A stretch of DNA of 64,000 nt, taken from contig CM068546.1 in assembly GCA_035048495.1 (NCBI GenBank), positions 9,350,435 through 9,414,434 on the forward strand. The letters are read 5' to 3'. A program made the position numbers and the translations under genes. The notes under the pieces are model-generated. The model had not been told where the DNA came from, made no database searches, and worked only from the letters and a program-made list of their open reading frames with translations. The first letter of the stretch is position 1; each line of letters starts with the position of its first letter. This document shows, in pieces, positions 56,101-63,468 of this stretch. Source of the stretch: Euptelea pleiosperma (taxonomy: Eukaryota; Streptophyta; Magnoliopsida; Ranunculales; Eupteleaceae).

Positions 56101-58974
56101 ATCTTAAAACCTTAGTTTCTAGTTTTGCTTTTACTCCACCTCTAATCTCATCAGTTAATACTACATCATCTACCAATAGCATACACCAAGGGACCTCTAC
56201 TTGAATATGAGCAACTAATCCATCCATAACTAGTGCAAAAGGTATGGACTTAGAACCGCTCCATTGCACAAACCCATTGTAACTAGAAACTCAATTGTCT
56301 CCACACCAACTGTTCTCACACAAGTTACCTCATACATGTCCTTAATAATGTAAATATTATCACCGGGACTCTTTTTCGCTAATACCCACCAAATTAACTA
56401 CCTAGAAACTCAATCATACGCTTTTTCTAAGTCAATAAGAATCATGTATAAATTCTCTCTCTTTTTTGGAAACTTTTTCATTAGCTGTCTAAGTACAAAG
56501 ATAGCCTCAATAACTCACCTCCCTAGCATGAACCAAATTGGATTTAGATATTATTGTCTCTTGTCTTAACCTTTTCTCAATGACTATCCCATAATTTAAT
56601 AGTGTGGCTCATAAGTTTACTCCATAATAGTTATTACAATTTTGTACATCTCCCTTATTTTTATAAATAGGTACCATAGTACTTCTCCTCAACTCATTTG
56701 GCATTTTATCTCCAAAATCTTGTTAAATAGCTTAATTAACCAACAGAGTCCAATCTCTCCCATATACTTCCAAATCTCCATTAGAATAACACCTGGGCCT
56801 AAAGCCTTTCCTTCCATTATCTTAGTTAAAGCTTCATCCGCTTTTGTAATCCTAATCCTACAGTAATATAGGTACTCTCTAGTCATACTCTTTTTTTTAG
56901 ATAAGTATAGGTTTTATTAAAAAGAGGCCAAGGCCAAAACAACATAGAAAGTGAGGTCGAGGTGACCTACACAGGGCTAAGCCCCAAAAACAAAGGCTAG
57001 CCTAACAATGCACTGAGGTCAGCCCTCCCTAGTACAAAGAGTATCCCATCTAAACACAAAGTCTTCGAAGAAGAGTTCACGACATTTAGAGAATAATTTA
57101 GACCATAGGAAGATCAGCCCTTTAATATATTGAGAATAATCGCCGGTATCGCCTCGCTCTTATACTCTTCAGATGATGTAAAGCTTACTTATCAAAAAAA
57201 AATGATGTAAAACTTCTCCAAAGAAGGAAAGTCGTGTGCACACAAAGAATTAGTTGGGATTTTTTTTTTTCTTTCTTTATTTCGTCTTTTCTTTTTTAAG
57301 TTATTTTGGGATGGAAGTGGATTTGTTTCCAATTGATTTATTTGGCTTTCCTTCTTTGAACAGGATTTAGTTTCTGTTTTTCCTTTTTAACTTATTTAGG
57401 AGTCTGATTTACTTCTAAAATAAGAGTTCTTGGAGTTTATAAATTAGATGACACCTACAATTTGTAAAGGTATGAAGTTCATTGAATAATGCAACTGTGG
57501 GCTATGCTTTGCTCTTCTTTAAGCCACTATACGGCATTGTTGCAGTTATTTTTCTCTAGGTCTAGTAAATTCCAGCAACCTAGCCTGTGATGAGACTCCA
57601 CAAGGTACTTTACATTTATCCTCCTTATAATTTCAGATCCTTATTGTTGTTACATTTTTTGCTTATGTTGTTTGAAGTTCATTGTGTCAAACCGTGCAAG
57701 AAAACTCTGAAGCAGTCCCATATGTTAATTGGTAACTTCGCTGAAACCTGAGATTTCTTGTGGAGTTATTATACATATGTGGGCTGTTGTATATATTGAC
57801 CCGCATCAATACATCTGTGGACACATTTGTGGACTATTCCAAACATTGGCCTGCACTTCTTGTGGAATTGTTATACATTGGTGGAATGTTCATATATTGT
57901 CCAGCATTATCAAAACCCAATCTAAAACAAATGCAATGTTATATGCTCTAATCTGTACATATCATTTATTACGAAGATACAGGCGATAGTGATTTTCAAT
58001 ATTGCTAGTCCAAACATCCGACACTTATCGAATAGTAGAAGAGATCTTGACATACGATTTAAAGGATCAAACTGAATCAAGGTTCCCCTCGTTGGTTCAC
58101 CAAGAAAAAAATTCAAAAACTTATTTTCTCGAGAAAATGAGTATAATAAGATGTTTGATAAGTTGGAAAATTTATTTTCGAGTAGAAAATAGTTCTAGTT
58201 TACCCTCTTTTGTCCTACAAAATGGAAGAAATTTTTTTTCCAAAAGTTTGCCTAAAATATTTTCTCTCTCCATCCCACTGCAACACCTGTATTTAACGGG
58301 TTTAGATCCTTAAATATGGGTCCGAACTGAAATTTTTTTGAGCTATGTAGGGCCACAAAAGCCCTCTGCATTCAAAGTCATCTGCATCTAAAAAAATTTC
58401 AGTCGGTCTAATCCCCTCACTAAACAACTGAAAACCCATCAAGAAAGAAAGAGAATTCTTCTTTCTGGGGTGGGATTGCAGGTGAACCGTCGTCCCTATC
58501 GTCGTCTTAGGTCCAAAACATTGACAGTCCTTGGAATTCACATCAGACAAATCTCGAAGAAAATCCAATGGTCTTGGCACAGGGACGACGATACTACAAT
58601 ATCGTCCTCACGGCGATACTATCATTTTACAGGAAACAAATGGGTTTTGCCCCTTTTATCTAGAATTCCCTTGATTTGCAAAAAATTAAAATTCCTATTT
58701 GTAGATTTTTCCTCCCTTTGATATTTCTCATCTTTTTGAAGTCAATAAGAAAATTATTAAATAATTAAACAATCCAAAACTCCAAATTCAACCCAAAAAC
58801 ACATTAAAAAAATCCAAAATAAAAGCAAAAGAAAATCAAAATCAAACCAGCAGAAAAAAAAAATGGATTAAAAAATGGAAAAAGAAGAAAGGAGGAAATT
58901 ACCTTTAAGCCAGCAGCTCCACCTCCATAACCTTCGTAGCGAACCGCATGCATAACCTTCCCAGTCCCGGCCAT
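28421..58974 (-). CDS. CEQORH: ceQORH-like NADPH quinone/enone oxidoreductase, copy B (4 exons)
   Basis: Exons in coding order are 58974-58903, 47091-46950, 42907-42816 and 29110-28421, again 996 bp and 331 residues. The protein keeps the family's key stretches: [32 protein letters not shown], the Rossmann motif [15 protein letters not shown], and the GKIIVEP terminus. Family knowledge places it at the chloroplast envelope, reducing electrophilic lipid enones with NADPH. The introns are 11.8, 4.0 and 13.7 kb and are packed with retrotransposons, yet every splice site is canonical. A 180-bp tandem duplication lies at the stop codon and 3' UTR but leaves the frame intact. This is the better candidate for the working gene of the pair. 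Confidence 0.92.
29254..29572 (-). mobile_element. 5'-truncated L1 LINE 3' end
   Basis: It starts with a T-run (poly(A) on minus), then tttattaaaggcaagaaacc and gaggtcgagatgacctac, the same 3' end as the LINE at 44.84 kb. Unit A lacks it at about 4370. About 40 bp of target is missing in unit B. Confidence 0.7.
30852..31115. mobile_element. Foldback MITE, ATGAGCCACGTG family
   Basis: Left atgagccacgtcgcacact, inner arms cctaggtggacctaca and tgtaggtccacctaggga are inverted. The right terminus is degraded. Confidence 0.65.
31116..31933. other. Unassigned unit B-specific segment
   Basis: Present only between the two arms of the local duplication. It holds a 68-codon plus-strand frame at 31643-31849 ([16 protein letters not shown] inside) without a known domain. 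Possibly part of an unrecognised element. Confidence 0.3.
32308..32524 (-). repeat. 3' LTR of copia 4
   Basis: Same sequence as the 5' LTR apart from two substitutions and a longer GA tract. The purine tract abuts it at 32525. Confidence 0.9.
32532..33896 (-). CDS. Copia 4 reverse transcriptase and RNase H
   Basis: Continuous from [17 protein letters not shown] to MRDIYAPT, with at least 447 codons open. RT motifs are [29 protein letters not shown], the catalytic [11 protein letters not shown] and [12 protein letters not shown]. RNase H follows with [44 protein letters not shown] and [13 protein letters not shown]. The catalytic residues appear intact. Only the upstream join is broken. Confidence 0.92.
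   Translation of the reverse strand, partial: VEKYKARLVAKGCTQTYRIDYVETFALVAKMNSIKVLLSLAANQAWPLHQLDVKNAFLHGDLHEEVYMVPPPGFSSPGDGSKVCRLRKALYGLKQSPRAWFERFTLAVKKLGYTQSQADHTLFVKHLGKSTTALIVYVDDIILTGNDAEEVSKLKNHLKWEFETKDLGPLKYFLGIEVARSSQGIFISQRKYILDLLHDSGKLGAKPVETRIEQNHQLADSTNEPLQDVGGFQRLVGRLIYLSLTRPHIAYAVSVISQYMHSSREILLEAAHRILRYLKSAPGRGLLFQKNDHMRVESYTDADWVGAKDDRRSTSSYCTFVGGNLVTWRSKKQPVVARSSAEAEFRAMAHGLCEMLWLKMLVAELGFPVLGSVSLYCDNKAAISIAHNPVQHDRDKHIEVDRHFIRENIVSGEVCTPFVKTEEQVADVFTKGVPSWQLHRCLCKLGMRDIYAPT
33897..35156 (-). CDS. Copia 4 integrase core to RT N-terminus
   Basis: Open for 419 codons. [28 protein letters not shown] and [11 protein letters not shown] form the DDE-type rve integrase core (Asp at HSD, Asp at SDQGGEY, Glu at VERK). 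The C-terminus holds [20 protein letters not shown], the start of copia RT. It ends at a TAA where related elements continue into the RT, so a short deletion plus a stop splits pol here. Confidence 0.88.
   Translation of the reverse strand: MHSDVWGPSLVTSIFGFRYFVSFVDDYTRCTWVYLMKTKDEVYSVFKGFHKMIHTQYSASIKVIRSDQGGEYMFGGLKQYFFDHGICHQNSPSYTPQQNGVVERKMRHLTEVARSLLIGAHVPSSYWSDAVLTAAYLTNRMPSRALNFKSPVQVLGPSSSLFPITPHIFGCVCFVHILDPHRNKLDPKALKCVFLGYSSSHKGYKCYHPSTGKKFVSMDVTFREETFFFSPPSLQGERRSEERSSDLCPLPTLSMSLPLPLVFEQPTQPTMVSDSAPGAQGELQVYRRRGRAIADPVPVVPSSDPCNLSSTSVPVIPSSTDVCALDLPIALQKGTRSCTQHPLSNFVSYSALSSSYKVFISSVDIISIPTSVAEGLTHPKWKTAMVEEMRALDKNKTWELVDLPRGKKPVGYRWVFTVK
35045..35794 (-). pseudogene. Copia 4 protease and pre-integrase region
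   Basis: [14 protein letters not shown] is the aspartic protease active site (DSGA). It is followed by [13 protein letters not shown] and [10 protein letters not shown], the gag-pre-integrase zinc-binding segment with HHCC residues. A stop near 35360 and a frame change near 35200 separate the pieces. Confidence 0.85.
35795..36940 (-). pseudogene. Copia 4 gag and zinc knuckle
   Basis: Starts at ATG 36940 (MADPSPPVV) and reads [13 protein letters not shown], the UBN2-type gag signature, then a knuckle [19 protein letters not shown] near 36020. The last Cys of the CCHC knuckle is Arg. Nonsense codons at 36781-36779 and about 36113 break the frame. The nucleocapsid function would be impaired. 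Confidence 0.85.
37600..37750 (-). promoter_or_regulatory. Copia 4 leader with paired TGACGTCA sites
   Basis: Between primer site and gag lie gctgacgtcagc (37651) and gatgacgtcatc (37672), both containing the bZIP-type palindrome TGACGTCA. The related fragment at 44.38 kb keeps one of them. Confidence 0.4.
37751..37962 (-). repeat. 5' LTR of copia 4
   Basis: Minus-strand TGTTATCAG to ATAATTCA, with a TATA-like tataaataaca region and a GA-rich tract. It is followed by the primer site. Confidence 0.9.
38148..39885. mobile_element. Probable solo LTR of a large retrotransposon
   Basis: A 1.74-kb insert in the old LINE, flanked by ACCAA (38143-38147 and 39886-39890). Unit A has a single accagaactc here. 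The right part carries cctattcacccccctctagg, typical near the end of long plant LTRs. Near 38455-38660 are several CCAATCGATTGG-like palindromes. No coding domain. The left end does not begin with TG, so the class is tentative. Confidence 0.6.
39448..39794. mobile_element. Mutator-like MITE, CGAAACATT type
   Basis: Perfect 14-bp inverted ends GGTTTAAAATTTCG inside CAAGG/CATGG termini. The interior is a run of cgaaacatt(a/c)cg motifs. Flanks accggtaag and gtcagtaag resemble a decayed 9-bp duplication. It is nested in the probable solo LTR. Confidence 0.8.
39890..42500 (-). mobile_element. Old L1-type LINE remnant (unit B), interrupted
   Basis: Counterpart of 7930-9560. On the minus strand it shows [16 protein letters not shown] (near 42300), then [12 protein letters not shown] and [16 protein letters not shown] (42010-41790), the fingers and palm of L1 reverse transcriptase, with stops. 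It is split by the element at 40522-41560. Confidence 0.8.
40522..41560. mobile_element. Mutator-like element, GAAATATTTCG family, copy 1
   Basis: 1039 bp. The ends are weakly inverted (ggaaataattttcgcg versus ggaaataaattttgct). tggattaga and tggataaga flank it as a 9-bp duplication. Unit A shows the empty site at 8575. No transposase frame. Confidence 0.72.
42816..42907 (-). CDS. CEQORH: Copy B exon 3 (GroES-like domain)
   Basis: The acceptor is ggaacag and the donor is gtgagt. With the preceding base it reads [18 protein letters not shown], then [13 protein letters not shown]. This matches the expected family sequence across the GroES-like fold. Confidence 0.91.
43325..43750. other. Unit B-specific insert in intron 2, unassigned
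   Basis: Absent from unit A between gatataagtt and caggtgact (about 10150). AT-rich with no recognised ends. Confidence 0.35.
44994..45540 (-). pseudogene. L1 zf-RVT (RT zinc-binding) domain
   Basis: [20 protein letters not shown], then [20 protein letters not shown] and [18 protein letters not shown] are the hallmark of the plant LINE zinc-binding C-terminus, with CxxC and HxxxxC spacing preserved. Same frame family as the upstream RT part, separated by nonsense codons. Confidence 0.88.
45795..46439 (-). pseudogene. L1 reverse transcriptase, C-terminal part
   Basis: A continuous reading of about 215 codons carries the segments after the RT catalytic core listed for the enclosing element, ending with a TAG after SGNRIRF. 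The RT catalytic core itself is cut off at the 5' truncation. Confidence 0.85.
46950..47091 (-). CDS. CEQORH: Copy B exon 2 (GroES-like domain)
   Basis: The acceptor is ttgcag before [11 protein letters not shown] and the donor is gtacat after PYIP, leaving phase 1. It encodes [20 protein letters not shown], which fits the family consensus. Confidence 0.92.
47270..47850. other. Unit B intron 1 segment, unassigned
   Basis: Absent from unit A. It contains overlapping minus-strand frames up to 121 codons rich in Phe, Leu and Ser that look like low-complexity translation, not a domain. Confidence 0.35.
48368..48390. repeat. (TA)n microsatellite
   Basis: About eleven TA units in the leader of copia 3. 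Confidence 0.8.
48470..50510 (+). pseudogene. Copia 3 gag
   Basis: [34 protein letters not shown] and [19 protein letters not shown] are copia UBN2 gag. After the inserted element it continues [20 protein letters not shown], a Gly-rich stretch and the knuckle [12 protein letters not shown] near 50320. Several stops. Confidence 0.82.
48892..49946. mobile_element. Mutator-like element, GAAATATTTCG family, copy 2
   Basis: Homologous throughout to 40522-41560, including gatcaattgacagtgtaaac and the aaataaacctc right end. It lies inside copia 3 gag and is flanked by 71-bp direct repeats (48821-48891 and 49947-50017) instead of a short duplication. Confidence 0.78.
50535..51800 (+). pseudogene. 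Copia 3 integrase
   Basis: [32 protein letters not shown], then [16 protein letters not shown] and [11 protein letters not shown] appear in rve integrase order but in changing frames with stops. The motif that should be SDNG is CFDNAAEF. Confidence 0.8.
51810..53080. other. Foreign insert in copia 3, possibly organellar DNA
   Basis: Copia homology stops after PIDDV (near 51815) and returns at [12 protein letters not shown] coding about 53085. The intervening sequence has higher G+C, keeps many CpG (ttgggccggatctctcgcag) and shows no element ends. That composition resembles plant mitochondrial DNA more than its surroundings. It is itself interrupted by a hAT MITE. Origin is inferred from composition only. 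Confidence 0.4.
52467..52891. mobile_element. hAT-type MITE
   Basis: Inverted ends TAGGGCTGGCAATTGGATC and the complement of TCCATTGCCAGCCCTA. Flanks cacttcgg and cactccgg form an 8-bp duplication with one change. The interior is packed with ggatcggatc palindromes. Confidence 0.8.
53085..54273 (+). pseudogene. Copia 3 reverse transcriptase and RNase H
   Basis: [30 protein letters not shown], the catalytic [23 protein letters not shown], then [26 protein letters not shown] and [10 protein letters not shown] follow the family order. There are frameshifts near 53580 and a deletion around 53700-53850. Confidence 0.85.
54282..54568 (+). repeat. 3' LTR of copia 3
   Basis: Starts TGTCAGAATTATTTT after the tract ttgagggaaag and ends CCTAGTATTCCAATA. 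It is homologous to 15564-15838 and followed by the same genomic flank (gagtt). Confidence 0.88.
54700..54853 (+). mobile_element. RTE-type LINE 3' tail (unit B)
   Basis: Counterpart of 15955-16141: cattgggataaggtttatga followed by only four GAT/ATG units. Confidence 0.6.
55085..56886 (-). mobile_element. RTE-type LINE fragment (unit B)
   Basis: Reads [38 protein letters not shown] and LFNKILEIK at 56880-56690, the plant RTE reverse transcriptase motif (GKAVGPDGIP-type). It ends 3' at about 55085 with a short GAT tail. It extends about 400 bp further 5' than the unit A copy. Confidence 0.82.
56888..57140 (-). mobile_element. L1 LINE 3'-end fragment
   Basis: Begins tttttttagataagtatagg and has gaggtcgaggtgacctaca, the 3' terminus seen at 44.84 and 29.25 kb. 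Inserted directly beside the RTE fragment. Confidence 0.7.
57141..58000. repeat. Intron 1 of copy B, mostly unassigned
   Basis: T-rich near 57250. A 50-bp sequence, cttgtgga-tt-ttatacat followed by tatattg, occurs twice about 100 bp apart (57758 and 57857). No gene. Confidence 0.45.
58903..58974 (-). CDS. CEQORH: Copy B exon 1 (N-terminus)
   Basis: The sequence runs from [19 protein letters not shown] to AAGLK, followed by donor gtaatt. An in-frame ATG at 59091 would add 39 residues (starting MGEPSRS). That stretch does not look like a plastid transit peptide and is absent from copy A, so the MAG start is preferred. Confidence 0.9.
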
Positions 58975-59153
58975 ATCAACAGAGGAAGAAAATAGAGAAA
59001 CCTCAAAGTTGCAGAAATGGAAATCGGCGCTCCCGCTCTCGTCTGAACCAAGCAAAATCCACGACAATGCAGATCGAGAAGGTTCACCCATCAACCACGC
59101 TCCCGGATGTTTTTACATAGTAGCAACCGGCCATTCGTCTGTAATTAAATGAC
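58975..59153 (-). promoter_or_regulatory. Copy B 5' leader/core promoter
   Basis: Sequence between the copy B start codon and the block conserved upstream of copy A. It includes the possible in-frame upstream ATG at 59091. No counterpart exists in copy A. Confidence 0.45.
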
Positions 59154-59282
59154 GAAAATACCCACGACGTGGAAAGTAAAGTTTTGTCCTTTTTAGTCTT
59201 TTCGCGTTCTTCCCGATTTCCCACCTCACGTTTCTCGTGCACGAGCCAAAAAAAAAACAAAGACTAGCGTTACAGGGTGGCA

Positions 59283-59288
59283 CACGTG
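59283..59288 (-). promoter_or_regulatory. G-box in copy B upstream region
   Basis: CACGTG about 310 bp upstream of the copy B start, in a block otherwise conserved with copy A. A role in bZIP/bHLH control is inferred only. Confidence 0.4.
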
Positions 59289-59606
59289 CGTTGTTTGTGT
59301 ATTTGGTTGCGTTTGCGTATCAGGTTCAGGAATCAGGATCGGTTTGTTGTGCGCTGAAGAAAACTAGAATGCAAATGGTTAGATACTTTTAGAGGAGTAA
59401 AACTTTGATGACAACTGGATGTCATCAAAGCCCGCGACAGCCAATGAATTCTCGGCATGTACTCTGAGTGCTTTTTGCCACGTATTGATGTGATTTTGTT
59501 TTTTGTGCCGAGAACTCCTTGCAATTGTAGCAAGAAGGTGACAGGTAACAACCAAACCTATGTTAACCCAATGTTTCAACTTCCAATAACCTCTCTCCTT
59601 AACACA

Positions 59607-59882
59607 GGTTAAAATCAGGTGTGAGTGGCTGAGATTCACCGTCCAGTTGGAGGATAAAATCTTAGCCCTTTTTTATTGGAGCCTACAAGAAGGGGAGACA
59701 ACTGAGTTGTTTTGTTATATAGACTACTGGGTGGCCTGTGCCCTCAGCGCTCTCCAACAGAGCATTTGCCAAAATCAGGGGTGAGTGGCTGAGATCCACC
59801 GTCCAATTGGGGGATAAGATCTCGGCCCTTCTTTATGAAGCCTAAAGGGGGGAGACAACTTCCCTATTTTGTTATATAGATT
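59607..59882. mobile_element. GGGTGGCCCGTGCC-family MITE, two units
   Basis: aaaatcagg-gtgagtggctgag occurs at 59610 and again at 59771, each followed by the ggggagacaact section. Absent from unit A upstream of copy A. Confidence 0.65.
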
Positions 59883-60147
59883 AAAATGCAAATGGCTACA
59901 TAGTCTTAGAGTAAATGTGGCCATAAGGTGACAGGTAACAACTAAACCCATGTTAACCCAAAGTTTCCACAACCTCTCTCCTTAATCAGGGGTTAAAAAG
60001 GGTTTGGGTGTTACGGGTTGCTTTCTGACCGTATTGCAATCATTTGCATAAAAGTAAAATATAAGAGATTAGGGGCATTTAAAAAAAAAAAACCCTTGGG
60101 CAATGAGAATAGAACTTTGCGGAGGGACCTTGATGACAAATCATAAT

Positions 60148-60575
60148 ATGAGTCACGAGGCACGTTTTTAGAGACTACTAACCATATGGATGTTTCCCAT
60201 CCCTAGGTGGATCTATGTAGCAAAAATCAGGAGAAAAGATTCGCTGGTCCGGCACCTTGAAGGTTCCCTCCGAAAATGTCTGACACGTACATCAATGCCT
60301 AAACCTAACCCATGTTAAGCCCTTGGTTAGTTAGTTAAGGGTGGTTAACAAAGGGTACGTGTCAAACATTTTGGAGGGGCCGGGACCAACGGATTTTTTC
60401 TCAAAAATCAGCATGAATATTAAAACCTTTGGATCTTTGTACCCAAAATAATGCTTTGCACGGACCATGAAAACGACTCCAAGCCAATGCCTAGAAATCA
60501 CTAATCAGACTAATTTTGGGTCTGTAGGTCCTCCTAGGATTTGACCAAACATCCATACAGTAATGCCATGTGCCC
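60148..60575. mobile_element. Foldback MITE, ATGAGCCACGTG family, interrupted
   Basis: Left atgagtcacgaggcacg and inner arm accatatggatgtttcccat pair with aacatccatacagtaatgcc at the right. It is split by the 172-bp element below. Confidence 0.7.
60231..60402. mobile_element. Small foldback MITE with GAGAAAA termini
   Basis: gagaaaagattcgctggtcc and its inverted form end the 172-bp element. AAAAATCAG is repeated exactly on both sides (60222-60230 and 60403-60411). Confidence 0.88.
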
Positions 60576-60639
60576 CAAATGCGGCCATTATTTAGGGGAT
60601 TCACATCACATTTATTACTATTCTCTGATTTATTAATTA

Positions 60640-61330
60640 TAGTAAATGACTCGTGCCCACGGCACTCTCCGACAAAACCATTTGCAAAAATTGGGTGCCT
60701 TCGACACTCAAACAGTATAACGGACTGGGGTGTTACCGATTTTTCCATTGTTGTTGTAACAGATTGTAACGCACAGAGAGAGAAATGGGAAAATAACAGA
60801 AATAACAAAAAATAACGGTGTTGAAATTCAAATTTTGAATAAATTGAGTTCAAATGAGGCGGATTGAGTAGCTGAAATCTAACTGTCCACATTAGATCGA
60901 TGAATTTGATCTCAACCACTCTTTATCTAACCGTCCACATTAGATGGATGGATAAGATAAGAGAATACAACTGAGTTGTCTTGTTATATGTGTGGGTGGC
61001 CCGTGCTAGCGTCAGTTTCCAACAAAGTATTGGTCAAAATCGAGTGGGAGTTAATCTCAGCCATCGATATGAAGCAAAGTGGATCTCAGCCACTCATTAT
61101 TGAAGCCATATAAGATAAGAGGGGATATAAGAAAATCACATTCACTTGTTATATTGATAGTGGGTGGCCCGTGCCCTCGGCACTCCCCGTCAAAGCATTT
61201 GCCAAAATCAGGTGTGAGTGGCTAAGATCCACTGTCCATTTGGGAGATAAGATCTCGGCCCTTCTTTGTTGAAACAGATAAGAGGTGGTATAAGTGGGGA
61301 GACAACTTCCCTGTTTTGTTCTATAGATGC
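60640..61330. mobile_element. Composite GGGTGGCCCGTGCC MITE cluster
   Basis: 60680-61030 is the reverse complement of the element at 13615-13970, including the TAACGG core. 61030-61330 is a further unit ending caacttccctgttttgttct. Confidence 0.6.
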
Positions 61331-61513
61331 CCCCTTCTGTCGTGGTCTGATTTATTGGACATAGAAAGCATCATGGAAAACGACTCTACATCAAAAATTC
61401 ATTTCCTGATGTAATAGTCCATGTGGTGGGCACCACTATTGGATCGGCATTTAATTGGTGTCACCGTTAAAAGTACCACCGGGGCCATGACTTCATTAGC
61501 CTACTTGTTATTT

Positions 61514-61819
61514 AATGGTTTAAAAAATGTCTGTTATAACGGATTCGGACCTCCCCCTTTATGTTATGTACCGTTAAAACGCTTTAAAAATAAGGGCTGT
61601 TATTTTTCCGTTATGATGTAAATAATGACCGTTATTTTTTGAAATATTTTGTGAAAAAAATGTCCATTATATATTTCCGTTAGTTTCATTTTTGAATTTC
61701 AGCGTAATTTTTTCCGCTTATTTTCCATTTTTGCCCCTAAGCGTTTCAATTCGTTATAGCGGCTGTTATAACGGAGCCCTCAATCCATTATACCGTTATA
61801 ACAGCCCCTTTTAAACCTT
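61514..61819. mobile_element. TAACGG-family MITE
   Basis: Ends atggtttaaaaaatg and cccttttaaacctt are inverted. The interior consists of gttataacgg palindromes. The target duplication is not clear. Confidence 0.65.
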
Positions 61820-61828
61820 GATTTAAAG

Positions 61829-62097
61829 CAAGGCTTAAACGGGGTCAATATAACGGTATAACAGACTGTGGGCATTACCTTTTTCTGTTATAATGAATTG
61901 TAACGCTCAGGGTCAAAAAATGAAAAGAACAGGAAAAATGGAAAAAACGGCACTAAAATTCAAATTTTCAATAAAAATAACGGAATATAATGGAAATAAT
62001 GAGCGTTTTGTCACAAATTTTGTTGGAAATTAATGAGCGTTAAAACGGTACATAACGTAACGGTTTGATTTGGTTATAACAGCCATTTTTTAAACCA
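61829..62097. mobile_element. TAACGG-family MITE
   Basis: Starts caaggcttaaac and ends ttttttaaacca. Flanks gatttaaag and taattaaag look like a diverged 9-bp duplication. It directly adjoins the preceding copy. Confidence 0.65.
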
Positions 62098-62144
62098 TAA
62101 TTAAAGGGTTGGATTTTAGGCGGATGCCAAAGTGTCATTTTGAT

Positions 62145-63063
62145 CATGGTTTAAAAAACGGTCGTTATAACGGATTTAGAAAATAACAGCCATTTATTTT
62201 TGTTACAACGGCTGTTATTGTCCCTTATAATGGCCGTTATTTTCCGCTATAACAAAAATAACAATTACCATTATTTTCTGAGAATTTTTTTGAAAAATGC
62301 AGTTACTTTTTTGTTATATTTATTATTTTTTATTAAAAATTTGAAATTCAAAATTTGAATTTTAGCCATTTTTCATTATTTCTGTTATTTTCCCGTTATT
62401 TTTCATTTTTGCCCATGAGCGTTACAATTCGTTATAACGCCGTCGTAACCAAGGCCATCTCTACCATAAGGCCAATATGGCAGTCGCCTTAGGCCACGGG
62501 TGAGAGAAGGCCCCAGCCAACTAACCCCATGAATGTTTAGCCCACCCCTTGTTGGATCTATAAACCAAAAATTAACCTGATTGGTTATCTCTAGCCATAG
62601 ATTTTTGTACTTTTTAGGATTGATTCTAGACATTGGATTCAAGCATAATGTGTTTTGAGTAGTAAATCCAATGCTAGAAATCATCAATCAAGCTGATTTT
62701 TAGTGTGTTTATCCACTAATAGATGGGCTCAACATCCACGCAGTCATTAGTCCCAAACATGATCTATGTAGGGCCGGAGAGTTCTCTGCATGGACTGCAA
62801 TAGGATGACAGGAGTCCTCTGCATCTAATTTTTTTTTCTGTAGCTTTTGATTATCATGAATAGTTGTTAAATAAGATTTTCTACTATATAAAGAGTTAAT
62901 TTTTTTAATTAATACCATATATATTAATATATTAAATATAAAAGAAATGCAGCATATGGAGTTTTCGCCATAGGCCTCGACTTGCATCGAGACGGCCCTG
63001 GTTATAACGGAAAAAATGGTAATGCCCCCAATTATACCGTTATAACAACCCCTTTTAAACCTT
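62145..63063. mobile_element. TAACGG-family MITE, interrupted
   Basis: catggtttaaaaaacgg at the left and ccccttttaaacctt at the right. Flanks cattttgat and gattttgat differ by one base. It is split by a different element at 62449-62999. Confidence 0.75.
62449..62999. mobile_element. MITE with CCAGGGCCGTCTC termini, nested
   Basis: ccaaggccatctc at the left and the inverse of ccagggccgtctcgatg at the right, 551 bp, inside the TAACGG element. Its core (catgaatgttt, aaaattaacctgatt, aatcaagctgatttt) is again related to the ATGAGCCACGTG family. Confidence 0.68.
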
Positions 63064-63468
63064 GATTTTGATTATGTTTGGTATCCACTGCTATTTATGA
63101 AAAAAATAGTTTTTTTTTATGAGACATCAATTAGGACAAATTGGCCTTCTTATGCTTTGCTTGAGGAAAAAAGTTTGCACTTTGCTCTGAAGAGTGAAGT
63201 CTACTATGGAGGATCATTGCAATGGGTGCAAATGACCCTCCCCTTTACTTGATGAGTCTGTCTAGGGCTACACCCACTTCTTAAATCCAATTCTTACATC
63301 TAGTGGTGGGACCACATGGAGATCATGTTGGACAATTCTATTATTCATAAAGTATAAATAAATAAAAAATTTAATGTCTTGAGGCGAATGGGTTTTGAAT
63401 CCAATACCTCATATACTTTGAAAGAGGTAAAATTTAAGTGACCTTATCAGGCTAAGGGGTTTTGAACC

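Larger units (their letters stand above)
27531..63120. repeat. Segmental duplication unit B
   Basis: The second, expanded unit is about 35.6 kb against 18.1 kb for unit A. Its left border (cttggcaaacaat at 27531) and the last visible match (tatgtttggtatccac near 63070) correspond to 2588 and about 20690. The extra length is retroelements in the introns plus MITEs upstream. Confidence 0.85.
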
